64,000 bases of DNA from Streptomyces sp. HUAS MG91 (GCF_040529335.1 NZ_CP159534.1:4774001-4838000); one strand, 5' to 3'. Counted from the stretch's first letter, positions 16,837 through 25,695 are shown. The notes: generated by a model not told the origin, from the letters alone. Numbers and translations: made by a program.

Positions 16837-17319
16837 GTGCAGGTGCTTCAGGTTCAACTGGAGGTCGGGGCCGACCCTGCAGAGGTGGGGCGGGCCCGTA
16901 GGTGGGCGCGGCAGCGTCTCGCCGGCTCGGGCGTGGATCCCGACGAGCCGGCCGCCGAGACGATGATCCTGCTCATCTCCGAGCTGGTGACCAATGCCGT
17001 GGTGCACACCGGGCGGCCGGCCGTGCTCCGGATGGTGCTGCCGTGCGCCGAGGGGGCGTGTCCGGGCACGGTGCGGGTGGAGGTCGCCGACTCCAGCACC
17101 CGCCCGCCGGCGCCCCGGCACGCCGAGGGCGAGGAGACGAACGGGCGGGGTCTCGAACTCGTCGACGGACTCGCCGACCGCTGGGGCTGGCGCGCCGAGG
17201 GGGCGGGCAAGGCCATCTGGTGCGAGATCGACCGCTGTTCCTCCGCCGCGGGGTCCGGCTGGTCGGCGGGGGCCACTGCGCCGGGTGCGCTCCGTCCGAG
17301 TGCTTCTGTGAGCGCCTGA
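16837..17319 (+). CDS. HATPase anti-sigma-type ATP-binding protein
   Basis: A 160-residue protein of the RsbW/SpoIIAB-like HATPase_c_2 family abundant in Streptomyces. The ATP-binding motifs are ISELVTNAVVHTG (N-box, about residues 45-57), VEVADSSTRPP (G1-like) and GRGLELVDGLADRWG (G2-like). The family binds sigma factors or phosphorylates STAS antagonists. The start is GTG at 16837; the C-terminal 30 residues are low complexity. It has no sigma or STAS gene beside it, so its partners are unknown. Confidence 0.88.
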   Translation: MQVLQVQLEVGADPAEVGRARRWARQRLAGSGVDPDEPAAETMILLISELVTNAVVHTGRPAVLRMVLPCAEGACPGTVRVEVADSSTRPPAPRHAEGEETNGRGLELVDGLADRWGWRAEGAGKAIWCEIDRCSSAAGSGWSAGATAPGALRPSASVSA

Positions 17320-17414
17320 AGATTGTGCGCATAAACCGCAAATACCCGTACGGCTGTTGACGTGTTGTGTCCGTTTGGTCACGCTTGTGGATGGCGAATC
17401 GCCGCGAGGGGACG

Positions 17415-17441
17415 TCGAGGGCCCTTGTGACGGGGGCCCTC
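17415..17441. terminator. Stem-loop between convergent HATPase and cyclase genes
   Basis: A perfect 9-bp stem: CGAGGGCCC at 17415-17423 with GGGCCCTCG at 17433-17441 and a 9-base loop. It lies in the convergent gap, about 95 bp after the HATPase stop. No T-tract. Confidence 0.55.
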
Positions 17442-17510
17442 GGCGAGGAATCCCGGGTGCGCCGTGGAGGTGCTTGTCCGTTGCGGGGTGGCGGTTCGTC
17501 GTGGCTGGTC

Positions 17511-17530
17511 GCGCAGTTCCCCGCGCCCCT
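17511..17530. repeat. Dispersed repeat copy, core GCGCAGTTCCCCGCGCCCCT
   Basis: Full 20-bp core preceded by TCGTCGTGGCTGGTC, the family's typical left flank. It lies between convergent stops at 17319 and 17554, close to the stem-loop. Confidence 0.85.
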
Positions 17531-17553
17531 GGAGTCGCCCCTCCGGGGCTCGA

Positions 17554-18480
17554 TCAGAAGACGGCCACCGGGGCCACCGGAGTTCCCGTCGCGCCCTTGA
17601 AGGGCTCCGGCATCGCCGAGAGCAGGAAGCTGTGGCGGCCCGCTTCTCCACAGGCTGTGGACAGGGATTCCAGATTCCAGTTCTGGCCCTGGAGCATGCC
17701 CATCTCGACCAGGTCGAGGGCGTGCACGGGGAGCCACAGGTCCTCGATCTCCGGCGGGAAGATCTCGAAGGTCAGGGTGTCGTTGGCGACCGCCGCCACG
17801 TCGCGGGCGTGGAACCACTCGGGGGTGCGCACCGACAGACCCGGCGAGGGATAGCCGTAGCCGTGCTTGTCGCCCGCCAGGTACACCTGGATCTGGCCGG
17901 TGCGGACCAGGACGATGTCGCCGGCCCGCACCTCCACGCGGCCGAACTCGGCCGCCTCGTCGAGATCCTGGGGGGTGACCGCATGGTCCCCGGGGAGCCG
18001 GTCCAGGCCCTTCGCCGCCGCCACGTCGAGCAGGACACCGCGCGAGACGATGTACGGGGCCTTGTCGATGCCGCCGAACTCGGCGCCGCCGTGGGCGGTG
18101 ATGGTGTCCGCCGGGCGGCCGTTGTAGAGGCGGCCCGAGTGCGAGACGTGGGTGAGGGCGTCCCAGTGGGTGGCCGCCTGGAGCCCCATGGTCACCGCGT
18201 CGTCGCTGCACGCCACCGTGCCGGGGCCGAAGATCTCCTGGTTGATCTGCACCATCGAGTGCAGCGGATTGATCCGGCCGGGGATCAGCCCCGACTGGAC
18301 GCCGTCCTCCTTCAGGGGCAGCGCGAGCGGCACGCGGCGGCCCGTGCGGACCTCGGCGGCGGCCTCCCGGACGACCTCGTCGGTGACGAGGTTGAGGGTG
18401 CCGATCTCGTCGGCCTCTCCCCAACGCCCCCAGTTGTTCACGCGTTTGGCGATGTCGTGGAACTCGGCGGGCAGGGGCAT
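17554..18480 (-). CDS. Cyclase-family (kynurenine formamidase-like) hydrolase
   Basis: A 308-residue protein of the cyclase family (PF04199 type), metal-dependent hydrolases that act on amides, lactones or cyclic substrates. The metal motif appears as THWDALTHVSHSGRLYNG (about residues 107-124), with downstream GDIVLVRTGQ and NDTLTFEIFPPEIEDLWLPVH. Ribosome site GGGAGG precedes the ATG at 18480. It is divergent from the SDR/dehydrogenase operon across a gap containing two operator-like palindromes. Substrate unknown; ring-opening of a lactone-like intermediate would fit the neighbourhood but is inference. Confidence 0.85.
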   Translation of the reverse strand: MPLPAEFHDIAKRVNNWGRWGEADEIGTLNLVTDEVVREAAAEVRTGRRVPLALPLKEDGVQSGLIPGRINPLHSMVQINQEIFGPGTVACSDDAVTMGLQAATHWDALTHVSHSGRLYNGRPADTITAHGGAEFGGIDKAPYIVSRGVLLDVAAAKGLDRLPGDHAVTPQDLDEAAEFGRVEVRAGDIVLVRTGQIQVYLAGDKHGYGYPSPGLSVRTPEWFHARDVAAVANDTLTFEIFPPEIEDLWLPVHALDLVEMGMLQGQNWNLESLSTACGEAGRHSFLLSAMPEPFKGATGTPVAPVAVF

Positions 18481-18534
18481 CGGGCCTCCCGGGTGTCGTG
18501 CGCCTGTTGTGTGCCAGGTCTTGTGTTCCGGTAT

Positions 18535-18549
18535 CTGACGGGTCGTAGA
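18535..18549. promoter_or_regulatory. Putative TetR operator C (left half-site CTGAC, degenerate right)
   Basis: ATCTGACGGGTCGTAGAA: the left half and GGGTC centre match the family, but the right half reads GTAGA. It lies 55 bp upstream of the cyclase start. Confidence 0.5.
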
Positions 18550-18568
18550 ATCCGACCGGAAGCAAAAT

Positions 18569-18583
18569 CTAACGGGTCGTCAG
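18569..18583. promoter_or_regulatory. Putative TetR operator D (CTAAC-GGGTC-GTCAG)
   Basis: One mismatch in the left half. It lies 22 bp upstream of the SDR start and 34 bp from operator C, sharing the centre GGGTC with operators B and C. Confidence 0.75.
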
Positions 18584-18605
18584 AAACCGCGGGAAGGGGC
18601 CGGGC

Positions 18606-19520
18606 ATGGGGAACTTCTTGGCAGGCAAGGTCGTCGCCGTGACGGGGGCGGGGCGTGGCATCGGGCGGGCCGTGGCCCTCGCGTGCGCCGCCGAGGGCGC
18701 CAAGGTCGTCGTCAACGACTACGGGGTGTCGATCGAGGGCGGCGAGCCGACGTCCGAGATCGCGCTCGGTGTCGTCAAGGAGATCGAGGCGGCCGGCGGG
18801 GAGGCCGTCGCCGTCGCCGACGACGTGTCGACCATGGCCGGCGGGCAGCGGATCGTGGACACGGCCGTGGAGGCGTACGGGCGGATCGACGGGGTCGTCT
18901 GCGTCGCCGGGATCCTGCGCGAGCGGATGCTCTTCAACATGTCCGAGGAGGAGTGGGACCCGGTCGTCGCCACCCACCTGAAGGGCACGTTCACCGTCTT
19001 CCGGGCCGCCTCCGCCGTCATGCGCAAGCAGGGCACCGGCACCCTCATCGGCTTCACCAGCGGCAACCACCAGGGCTCCGTCGCCCAGGCCAACTACAGC
19101 TCCGCCAAGGGCGGCATCATCTCGCTGGTGCGCAGCGCCGCGCTCGGCCTGCACAAGTACGGGGTCACCGCCAACGCCGTGGCGCCCGTCGCCCGTACCC
19201 GCATGTCGGCGAACGTCCCCATGACGCTGAAGGAGATCGGGGAGCCCGAGGACGTCGCCGCGTTCGTCGTCTACCTGCTCAGCGACCGGGCCCGCGAGGA
19301 GAGGATCACCGGCCAGGTGTACACCGTGGCCGGGCCGAAGATCGCCGTGTGGGCGCAGCCGCGCGAGCTGCGCGCCGGGTACGCCGAGGGCGGGTCCTGG
19401 ACGCCGGAGAAGATCGCAGACTTCCTCCCCGGCGCCGTCGGCACCGACCCGATGCCGCTCCTCGCCCAGCTGGAGGAGATGGCGCGGGCGGCGGCCGCCA
19501 AGGAACGGCCCAACCAGTAG
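18606..19520 (+). CDS. Short-chain dehydrogenase/reductase
   Basis: A 304-residue NAD(P)-dependent oxidoreductase. The nucleotide motif TGAGRGIG is at about 13-20 and the catalytic YSSAK at about 163-167. NDYG and a long insert (GVSIEGGEPTSEIA) resemble the dehydrogenase half of multifunctional peroxisomal beta-oxidation enzymes (HSD17B4-like), so a 3-hydroxyacyl-CoA dehydrogenase role is plausible. The C-terminus extends about 50 residues beyond a minimal SDR. First gene of an operon with an acyl-CoA dehydrogenase and an alcohol dehydrogenase. Confidence 0.92.
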   Translation: MGNFLAGKVVAVTGAGRGIGRAVALACAAEGAKVVVNDYGVSIEGGEPTSEIALGVVKEIEAAGGEAVAVADDVSTMAGGQRIVDTAVEAYGRIDGVVCVAGILRERMLFNMSEEEWDPVVATHLKGTFTVFRAASAVMRKQGTGTLIGFTSGNHQGSVAQANYSSAKGGIISLVRSAALGLHKYGVTANAVAPVARTRMSANVPMTLKEIGEPEDVAAFVVYLLSDRAREERITGQVYTVAGPKIAVWAQPRELRAGYAEGGSWTPEKIADFLPGAVGTDPMPLLAQLEEMARAAAAKERPNQ

Positions 19521-19538
19521 CGGACGGGGTGGCGGGGC

Positions 19539-20723
19539 GTGGAGTTCGGGTTCGGGGACGACGACGAGACCTTCCGGGGCGAGGCGCGGGCCTGGCTGAC
19601 CGAGCACATCCGGGCACATCCCGGGATCGCCGGGCGCGGCGGCCCCGGCAGCGAGCACGAGGCGGCCGGTGAACGGCGCGCCTGGGAGCGCGAGTTGGGC
19701 TCCGGCGGCTGGATCGGCATCGGCTGGCGTGAGGGCGGCTACGGCAACCGGGTCGCGACCCTCACCCAGCAGGTGGTGTGGGCCGAGGAGTACGCGCGGG
19801 CCCGGGCGCCCGGCCGCCACGGGCACATCGGCGAGAACCTGCTCGCCCCCACCCTGCTCGCCCACGGCACCGAGGAGCAGCGCCGCCGCTTCCTGCCGCC
19901 GATCGCGCGCGGCGAGGAGCTGTGGTGCCAGGGGTACAGCGAGCCCGGCGCGGGCTCCGACCTCGCCTCGCTGCGCACCGCGGCCGTGCGGGACGGCGAC
20001 GGGCGGTGGCGGGTCAGCGGCCAGAAGGTGTGGACGTCGCTCGCGCACCAGGCCGACTGGTGCTTCGTGCTGGCCAGGACCGAGCCGGGCTCGCGCCGCC
20101 ACCACGGGATCTCCTTCCTCCTCGTCCCCATGGACCAGCCCGGCCGCATCGACGTACGGCCCATCCCGCAGCTCACCGGCACCAGCGAGTTCAACGAGGT
20201 GTTCTTCGACGGGGCCGTCGCCGAGGACGTCGTCGGCGGGGAGGGTGGCGGCTGGCGGGTCGCGATGGGGCTGCTCGGCTTCGAGCGCGGGGTGTCCACG
20301 CTGGCCCAGCAGGTCGGTTTCCAGGAGGAGTTGAGCGCCGTCGTCCGTGACGCGGTCGCCTCCGGCGCGGTACGGGACCCGGTCGTCGCGGACCGGATCG
20401 TGCGGCTCTGGGCCGAGCTGCGGACCATGCGGTGGAACGCGCTGCGCACCCTCGGCGGCGCCGAGGACGCGGGCGCCCCCAGCGTCGCCAAGCTGCTGTG
20501 GGGCGGCTGGCACCAGCGGCTCGGGGAGCTGGCGCTGCGGGTGCGGGGCGCCGCCGCGGCCGCCGGACCGCACGACTGGGCGCCCGACGCGCCGTACGAA
20601 CTCGACGAACAGCAGCGGCTGTTCCTGTTCAGCCGGGCCGACACCATCTACGGCGGCTCGGACGAGATCCAGCGCACGATCATCGCCGAGCGCGTGCTCG
20701 GCCTGCCCAGGGAGGCGTTGTGA
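19539..20723 (+). CDS. Acyl-CoA dehydrogenase
   Basis: A 394-residue full-length FAD-dependent acyl-CoA dehydrogenase. Motifs: WCQGYSEPGAGSDLASLRTAA, GQKVWTSLAHQADWCFVLARTE, FLLVPMDQPGRIDVRPIPQLTGTSEFNEVFFD and C-terminal GGSDEIQRTIIAERVLGLPRE. GTG start 18 bases after the SDR stop; its own stop overlaps the next start (GTGA). Part of the SDR operon, hence a beta-oxidation-like module. No shortened partner subunit is adjacent, so it may be homomeric. Confidence 0.94.
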   Translation: MEFGFGDDDETFRGEARAWLTEHIRAHPGIAGRGGPGSEHEAAGERRAWERELGSGGWIGIGWREGGYGNRVATLTQQVVWAEEYARARAPGRHGHIGENLLAPTLLAHGTEEQRRRFLPPIARGEELWCQGYSEPGAGSDLASLRTAAVRDGDGRWRVSGQKVWTSLAHQADWCFVLARTEPGSRRHHGISFLLVPMDQPGRIDVRPIPQLTGTSEFNEVFFDGAVAEDVVGGEGGGWRVAMGLLGFERGVSTLAQQVGFQEELSAVVRDAVASGAVRDPVVADRIVRLWAELRTMRWNALRTLGGAEDAGAPSVAKLLWGGWHQRLGELALRVRGAAAAAGPHDWAPDAPYELDEQQRLFLFSRADTIYGGSDEIQRTIIAERVLGLPREAL

Positions 20724-21769
20724 GGGGTGTGGTGTTCGACGGCCGGCAGACCGTCGTGGTCGACGACCTGGAGATACGGGAACCAGGGCCCGGGGAGGTG
20801 CTGGTGGCCGTCGCCGCGGCCGGGCTGTGCCACAGCGACCTGTCGGTGATCGACGGGACCATCCCGTTCCCGCGGCCGGTCGTGCTCGGGCACGAGGGCG
20901 CGGGCGTGGTGGAGGCCGTGGGGGCGGGGGTGACCCATGTGGTGCCGGGCGACCACGTCTCGCTGTCCACCCTCGCCAACTGCGGCACCTGCGCCGAGTG
21001 CGACCGGGGGCGGCCGACGATGTGCCGGAGGGCGATCGGCAGGCCGCAGCAGCCGTTCTCGCGGGGCGGCGAACCGCTGTACCAGTTCGCGTCGAACTCG
21101 GCGTTCGCCGAGCGGACCGTGGTGAAGGCCGTCCAGGCGGTCAAGATCCCGAAGGAGATCCCGCTGACGTCCGCCGCGCTGATCGGGTGCGGGGTGCTGA
21201 CCGGGGTGGGCGCCGTGCTCAACCGGGCGCGGGTCGACCGCGGGGACTCCGTCGTCGTCATCGGCACCGGCGGCGTCGGGCTCAACGTGCTCCAAGGGGC
21301 CCGGATCGCGGGGGCGTTGCGGATCGTCGCCGTCGACTCCAACCCGGCGAAGGAGGAGGTGGCGCGGCAGTTCGGCGCGACCGAGTTCCTGACCGACGTG
21401 GGCGCCGTGCGCGAGGTGCTGCCCGACGGCGCCGACCACGTCTTCGAGTGCGTGGGGCGGGTGGAGCTGGTGCGGGCCGCCATCGATCTCCTCGACCGGC
21501 ACGGGCAGGCCGTGCTGCTCGGGATGCCGGCCGCCGACGCCGAGGCCTCGTTCGTGCCCGCCGCGCTGTTCCTGGACAAGTCGGTCCTCGGCTGCCGCTA
21601 CGGCTCGTCGCGGCCCCAGCGCGACATCCGGCTGTACGCCGACCTCTACGCCGAAGGGCGCCTGCTGCTCGACGAGTTGGTGACCCAGGTCTATCCGGTG
21701 GAGGACTTCGGCAAGGCGGTGGCCGACGCCGAGGCGGGGCGGGTGGCCCGGGGGGTGCTGACGTTCTGA
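20720..21769 (+). CDS. Zinc-dependent alcohol dehydrogenase
   Basis: A 349-residue medium-chain (class III-like) NAD-dependent alcohol dehydrogenase. Catalytic zinc ligands: GLCHSD and GHEGAG. The structural zinc set is CGTCAECDRGRPTMC. The dinucleotide motif is VIGTGGVGLNVLQGA. The start is the GTG at 20720 that overlaps the preceding stop; the frame is open further upstream but that part lies inside the dehydrogenase gene. Probably oxidises an alcohol intermediate of the same pathway. Last gene of the operon. Confidence 0.93.
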   Translation: MRGVVFDGRQTVVVDDLEIREPGPGEVLVAVAAAGLCHSDLSVIDGTIPFPRPVVLGHEGAGVVEAVGAGVTHVVPGDHVSLSTLANCGTCAECDRGRPTMCRRAIGRPQQPFSRGGEPLYQFASNSAFAERTVVKAVQAVKIPKEIPLTSAALIGCGVLTGVGAVLNRARVDRGDSVVVIGTGGVGLNVLQGARIAGALRIVAVDSNPAKEEVARQFGATEFLTDVGAVREVLPDGADHVFECVGRVELVRAAIDLLDRHGQAVLLGMPAADAEASFVPAALFLDKSVLGCRYGSSRPQRDIRLYADLYAEGRLLLDELVTQVYPVEDFGKAVADAEAGRVARGVLTF

Positions 21770-21827
21770 GCGACTTCCCGCCGCCGCGGGGTGGGGCGTC
21801 GACGGTGGCCGCCCTTAACGTCGGGGG

Positions 21828-23087
21828 ATGAGCTACCGCCTGCTGTTCCGCGAGTCCGGCACGTCCGTACCGGCCTGGGCCCTCGTGGCCGTCGGCGCGC
21901 GGATGCCGGTCGCCATGGCGCCGCTCGCGCTCGTCCTCCTCGTACGGGAGCGGCCCGGTGGCTACACGCTGGGCGCGGTGCTCGCCGCCGTGTACGTGGT
22001 CGGGGAGATCGTCGGCGCACCGCTGCTCGGCACCCGGATGCGGGCCGAGCGGGCCCGGCCCCAGCTGGCGGCCGGGCTCGCGGTGGGCGCGTGCGGGTTC
22101 GGCGCGCTCGGGGCGCTGCACGGGGCGCCGCCCGTGCTGCTCGGGGTGTCCGCCTTCGTCGCGGGGGCGGCGCCCGCCGCCGCGCCGGGCGGGCTGCGGG
22201 CGCTGCTGACCGCGCTGGTGCCGGAGCGGGCCGTTCAGCAGGCGATGTCGTTCGAGTCGATGCTGACGTTCGGGGTGTGGGCGCTGGCGCCCGCCGCGAC
22301 GGCGTGGCTCGCGCTGTCCGTGGCGCCGTGGGTGCCGCTGCTGCTCGCCTGCGGGCTGATGGCGCTCTCGGTGCCCGGGCTGTGGCTGCTGCCGGCCGGG
22401 TGGGCGGCCGGTGGTGATGCGGGACGGCGGCCGGGCGTCCGGGTGCTGATGCGGGCCTGGCCCGTGTACGTCACCGGGGCGGCGAGCCTGTCGCTGCTCG
22501 CCATGGCGGAGCTGATCCTGCCCGCGCTCCTCGAACAGCGGGGCTTCGGGGTGGGCCTGGCCGGGCCGCTGCTCGCCGGATTCTCCGTCGGGTCGGCGGT
22601 CGGGGCGTTCGTGTACGGGCTGCGGGCGTGGCCGGGGCCGCTGCCGACGCAGGGGCTCGTGCTGGTGCTCGGGGTCGCGGCGTGCGTGGCCGGGATCGCT
22701 CTGGTGCCGTGGGCCGGGGTGATCGCGGCGGGGCTCGTGGTGGCCGGGGTGTTGCAGGCCGGGGCGATGCTGACGCGGAATCTGATGCTGCGGGAGGTGC
22801 TGCCGCCGGGGGCGCTGGCGGCGGGGTACTCCGTCATGTACGCGGCTGTGGGGGCCGGGTATGCGGGGAGTGGGTCTTTGGCGGGGGTGTTGTTGCGGGT
22901 GGTGTCGCCGGGTGGGGCGGTGCTTTCGGGGGTGGGGGTGACTGTGGTGCTCGGGGTGGTGGGGTTCTGGGGGGAGCGGCGGTCGCGTGGGGCGGCGGGG
23001 GCCTCCGAGGAGCCCCCCGCGCCCCGAAAACCAGTGGTCACGCGCGCCTCTCGTCGTGGCCGGTCGCGCAGTTCCCCGCGCCCCTGA
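21828..23087 (+). CDS. MFS transporter, C-terminus formed by a dispersed repeat
   Basis: A 419-residue membrane protein of the major facilitator superfamily with about 11-12 hydrophobic helices (for example ALVAVGARMPVAMAPLALVLL and LVLVLGVAACVAGIALV). The family moves small molecules by proton coupling; substrate unknown. The last residues, including RGRSRSSPRP, are encoded by the GTCGTGGCCGGTCGCGCAG repeat, whose CCCCTGA provides the stop. The real ancestral end probably lay earlier, around GERRSRGAAG. ATG 59 bases after the alcohol dehydrogenase, so co-transcription is possible. Confidence 0.85.
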   Translation: MSYRLLFRESGTSVPAWALVAVGARMPVAMAPLALVLLVRERPGGYTLGAVLAAVYVVGEIVGAPLLGTRMRAERARPQLAAGLAVGACGFGALGALHGAPPVLLGVSAFVAGAAPAAAPGGLRALLTALVPERAVQQAMSFESMLTFGVWALAPAATAWLALSVAPWVPLLLACGLMALSVPGLWLLPAGWAAGGDAGRRPGVRVLMRAWPVYVTGAASLSLLAMAELILPALLEQRGFGVGLAGPLLAGFSVGSAVGAFVYGLRAWPGPLPTQGLVLVLGVAACVAGIALVPWAGVIAAGLVVAGVLQAGAMLTRNLMLREVLPPGALAAGYSVMYAAVGAGYAGSGSLAGVLLRVVSPGGAVLSGVGVTVVLGVVGFWGERRSRGAAGASEEPPAPRKPVVTRASRRGRSRSSPRP

Positions 23088-23151
23088 GAGGCCTGCGGCC
23101 TTCAGGGGAGGCTGCGCGGAGCGCATGCCTCAGGGGCGCGGGGAACTGCGC
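23066..23151. repeat. 86-bp dispersed inverted-repeat module
   Basis: GCGCAGTTCCCCGCGCCCCT at 23066-23085 and its reverse complement at 23132-23151 enclose 46 bp with internal GGCCTGCGGCC and GAGCGCATGC elements. The module differs from the copy at 27857-27942 at only three positions. It lies between convergent genes and overlaps the MFS stop codon. Confidence 0.92.
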
Positions 23152-23197
23152 GAGAAGCGGCCACCGGCCCGCGGACGAACGACGACCTGGGGCCGGA

Positions 23198-24184
23198 TCA
23201 GCCCGCGGCGCGGAAGGTGCGGCGGTAGGCCGTGGGCGTGACCCCGAGAGCCGACTGGAGGTGCTGCCGCATCGACTGGGCCGTGCCGAAGCCTGATTCG
23301 GCGGCCACCTGGTCGATGGACAGGGACGAGGTCTCCAGGAGGTGGCGGGCACGCTCCACCCGTTGGCGGGTGAGCCACTGGCCGGGGCTGACCCCGGCCT
23401 CCTCCCGGAAACGCCGCGTGAACGTCCGTACCGACATGGCCTCCTGCTCGGCCATGTCCCGCAACTGGATCGGCTCGTGGAGATGGGCCAGCGCCCACGC
23501 CCGCGCCGCGACGGTGGTCGCCAACTGCGGTTCGGGCACCGGGCGTTCGATGTACTGGGCCTGCCCGCCGTCCCGGTGCGGCGGGACGACGGTGCGCCGG
23601 GCCACGTCGTTGGCGACGGCCGCGCCGTGGTCCCGGCGCACGATGTGCAGGCACAGGTCGATCCCGGCCGCGACCCCCGCCGAGGTGAGGACGTCGCCGT
23701 CGTCGATGAACAGCACGTCGGGATCGACCCGCACCGAGGGGAACATCCGCTGGAACGCGTCGGCGTCCGCCCAGTGCGTTGTCGCGGGCCGCCCGTCGAG
23801 CAGCCCCGCGGCGGCCAGCACCCAGCTGCCGGTGCAGATGGAGACCAGCCGGGTCCCGGGCCGGATGTGGGCCAGCGCCGCTGCGAGATCGGGGGTCAGG
23901 CGCCCCTCCTCGTAGACAGGACCCAGCTCGTAGGAGGCCGGGATCAGGACCGTGTCCGCCGCCGCCAGCGCCTCGGGGCCGCGCTCGACCAGGATCGAGA
24001 AGTCCGCCTCCGCCCTGACCGGCCCGGCCGCGCGGACGCCGCAGGTCTGCACCTCGTACAGCTCCTCGCCCGAGGAGCCGCGGGCGCGGCCGAAGATCCG
24101 CTGGGGGATGCCGAGTTCGAAGGGGATCACGCCGTCGAGGGCGAGCACGACGACGCGGTGCCGGGGGGCCGGTGAGGCGGTCAT
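23198..24184 (-). CDS. GlxA-type AraC-family regulator with DJ-1/PfpI domain
   Basis: A 328-residue transcription factor. The N-terminal class I glutamine-amidotransferase-like domain (about 10-190) contains SICTGSWVLAAAGLLDGRPATTHW with the elbow cysteine. The C-terminal AraC DNA-binding domain has two helix-turn-helices (LRDMAEQEAMSVRTFTRRFREEAG and IDQVAAESGFGTAQSMRQHLQ). It is divergent from the MFS gene that begins 71 bp away and likely regulates it. An inverted repeat GAATG-ctgt-CATTC in the gap is a candidate operator. Confidence 0.93.
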   Translation of the reverse strand: MTASPAPRHRVVVLALDGVIPFELGIPQRIFGRARGSSGEELYEVQTCGVRAAGPVRAEADFSILVERGPEALAAADTVLIPASYELGPVYEEGRLTPDLAAALAHIRPGTRLVSICTGSWVLAAAGLLDGRPATTHWADADAFQRMFPSVRVDPDVLFIDDGDVLTSAGVAAGIDLCLHIVRRDHGAAVANDVARRTVVPPHRDGGQAQYIERPVPEPQLATTVAARAWALAHLHEPIQLRDMAEQEAMSVRTFTRRFREEAGVSPGQWLTRQRVERARHLLETSSLSIDQVAAESGFGTAQSMRQHLQSALGVTPTAYRRTFRAAG

Positions 24185-24198
24185 GGCCCGATTCTAAC

Positions 24199-24212
24199 GA
24201 ATGCTGTCATTC
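24199..24212. promoter_or_regulatory. Inverted repeat GAATG-CTGT-CATTC in divergent AraC/MFS promoter
   Basis: A 5-bp perfect inverted repeat in the 71-bp gap, 15 bp from the regulator start. AraC-type proteins often bind direct rather than inverted repeats, so the link to this regulator is tentative. Confidence 0.4.
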
Positions 24213-24255
24213 GGGCCACTGGTCCGGCCGGTACGGGTACCCGAAGCTGGCTGTC

Positions 24256-25578
24256 GTGACCACGACGCAGACTTCCGAACCCCTCGACGCCCCCACCGGG
24301 GCCACCGCCGGCCGGCCGGGCGCCCGCTGGGCCTGGGCCGCCGCCGCGGTCACCTTCGTGACGATCATCGGCGCCGCCGCCTTCGCCTCGCTGCCGGGCC
24401 TGCTCATCGAGCCGCTGCACGCACCGGTCACGCAGGGCGGCTTCGGCTGGTCGCGCGGCACGATCGGCTTCGCCGTGTCCGTGAACCTCGCGCTGTACGG
24501 GCTCACGGCGCCGTTCGCCGCCGCGCTCATGGACCGTTTCGGCATACGCAAGGTCGTGGCGGTCGCGCTGAGCGTCATCGCGCTCGGCTCGCTGCTGACC
24601 GTGTGGATGACGGAGGCCTGGCAGCTGGTCCTGTTCTGGGGCGTGCTGGTGGGCCTGGGCAGCGGTTCGATGGCGCTCGCCTTCGCCGCCACCGTCACCA
24701 ACCGGTGGTTCGTCGCCCGGCGCGGGCTTGTCACCGGCATCCTCACCGCCGCCGGCGCCTCCGGGCAGCTGGTCTTCCTGCCGCTGCTGTCCTGGATCGT
24801 GGAGAAGCACGACTGGCGGCCCGCCGCGGTCACCGTCGCGCTGGCGGCGCTCGCCGTGGTGCCGTTCGTGTGGCTGCTGCTGCGCGACCATCCGGCCGAT
24901 GTGGGGGTGCGGCCGTACGGGTCCGAGGTGTTCGTGCCGAAGCCCGCGCCGGTGCCGGGGGCCGCGCGGCGGGCGCTGGCGGTGCTGTTCAAGGCGGCGC
25001 GGACCGGGCCGTTCTGGCTGCTCGCCGGGACCTTCGCGATCTGCGGGGCCTCCACGAACGGGCTGGTCAAGACGCACTTCGTGCCCGCCGCGCACGATCA
25101 CGGGATGCCGGTGACCGCGGCGGCGTCGCTGCTCGCCGTGATCGGGGTCTTCGACGTGGTCGGCACCATCGCCTCCGGCTGGTTCACGGACCGGTTCGAG
25201 GCGCGGCGGCTGCTGGCCGTGTACTACGCGCTGCGCGGCATCTCGCTGGTCTTCCTGCCGGTGCTGCTCGCGCCGGCCGTCCATCCGCCGATGCTGTTCT
25301 TCATCGTCTTCTACGGCCTCGACTGGGTCGCCACCGTGCCGCCGACCATCGCGCTGTGCCGGGAGCACTACGGGGAGGACAGCGCGATCGTGTTCGGGTG
25401 GGTGCTGGCCTCGCACCAGGTGGGGGCCGCTGTGGTGGCGTTCCTGGGCGGGGTGGCCCGGGACGTCTTCGGGGAGTACGACGTGGTGTGGTACGCGTCG
25501 GGTGGGCTGTGCGCGGTGGCGGCGCTGATGGCGCTGGTCATTCGGCGGGGGGCCGGGGCGCGGGTGGCTGCCGCCTGA
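24256..25578 (+). CDS. MFS transporter
   Basis: A 440-residue major facilitator protein with about 12 membrane helices. The loop 2-3 motif is ALMDRFGIRKVVAVALS, and a central cytoplasmic loop runs around VRPYGSEVFVPKPAPVPGAARR. The GTG at 24256 gives a compact N-terminus (TTTQTSEPLDAP); the frame is open 28 codons further up, inside the divergent promoter. Probably controlled by the divergent AraC-type regulator. Substrate unknown; it resembles the oxalate/monocarboxylate-like MFS group only loosely. Confidence 0.88.
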   Translation: MTTTQTSEPLDAPTGATAGRPGARWAWAAAAVTFVTIIGAAAFASLPGLLIEPLHAPVTQGGFGWSRGTIGFAVSVNLALYGLTAPFAAALMDRFGIRKVVAVALSVIALGSLLTVWMTEAWQLVLFWGVLVGLGSGSMALAFAATVTNRWFVARRGLVTGILTAAGASGQLVFLPLLSWIVEKHDWRPAAVTVALAALAVVPFVWLLLRDHPADVGVRPYGSEVFVPKPAPVPGAARRALAVLFKAARTGPFWLLAGTFAICGASTNGLVKTHFVPAAHDHGMPVTAAASLLAVIGVFDVVGTIASGWFTDRFEARRLLAVYYALRGISLVFLPVLLAPAVHPPMLFFIVFYGLDWVATVPPTIALCREHYGEDSAIVFGWVLASHQVGAAVVAFLGGVARDVFGEYDVVWYASGGLCAVAALMALVIRRGAGARVAAA

Positions 25579-25617
25579 GGGCGCGGTGTCGGGTGCGGGT
25601 CTCGTCGTGGCTGGGTT

Positions 25618-25637
25618 GCGCAGTTCCCCGCGCCCCT
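25618..25637. repeat. Dispersed repeat copy, core GCGCAGTTCCCCGCGCCCCT
   Basis: Full core with left flank CTCGTCGTGGCTGG, between the convergent ends of the MFS and flavin reductase genes. Confidence 0.85.
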
Positions 25638-25695
25638 GGGTGGTTCTTCGGGCGCGACCAGCCACCCACCGGGCCGTGGGTGAACGGCGGGCCGG

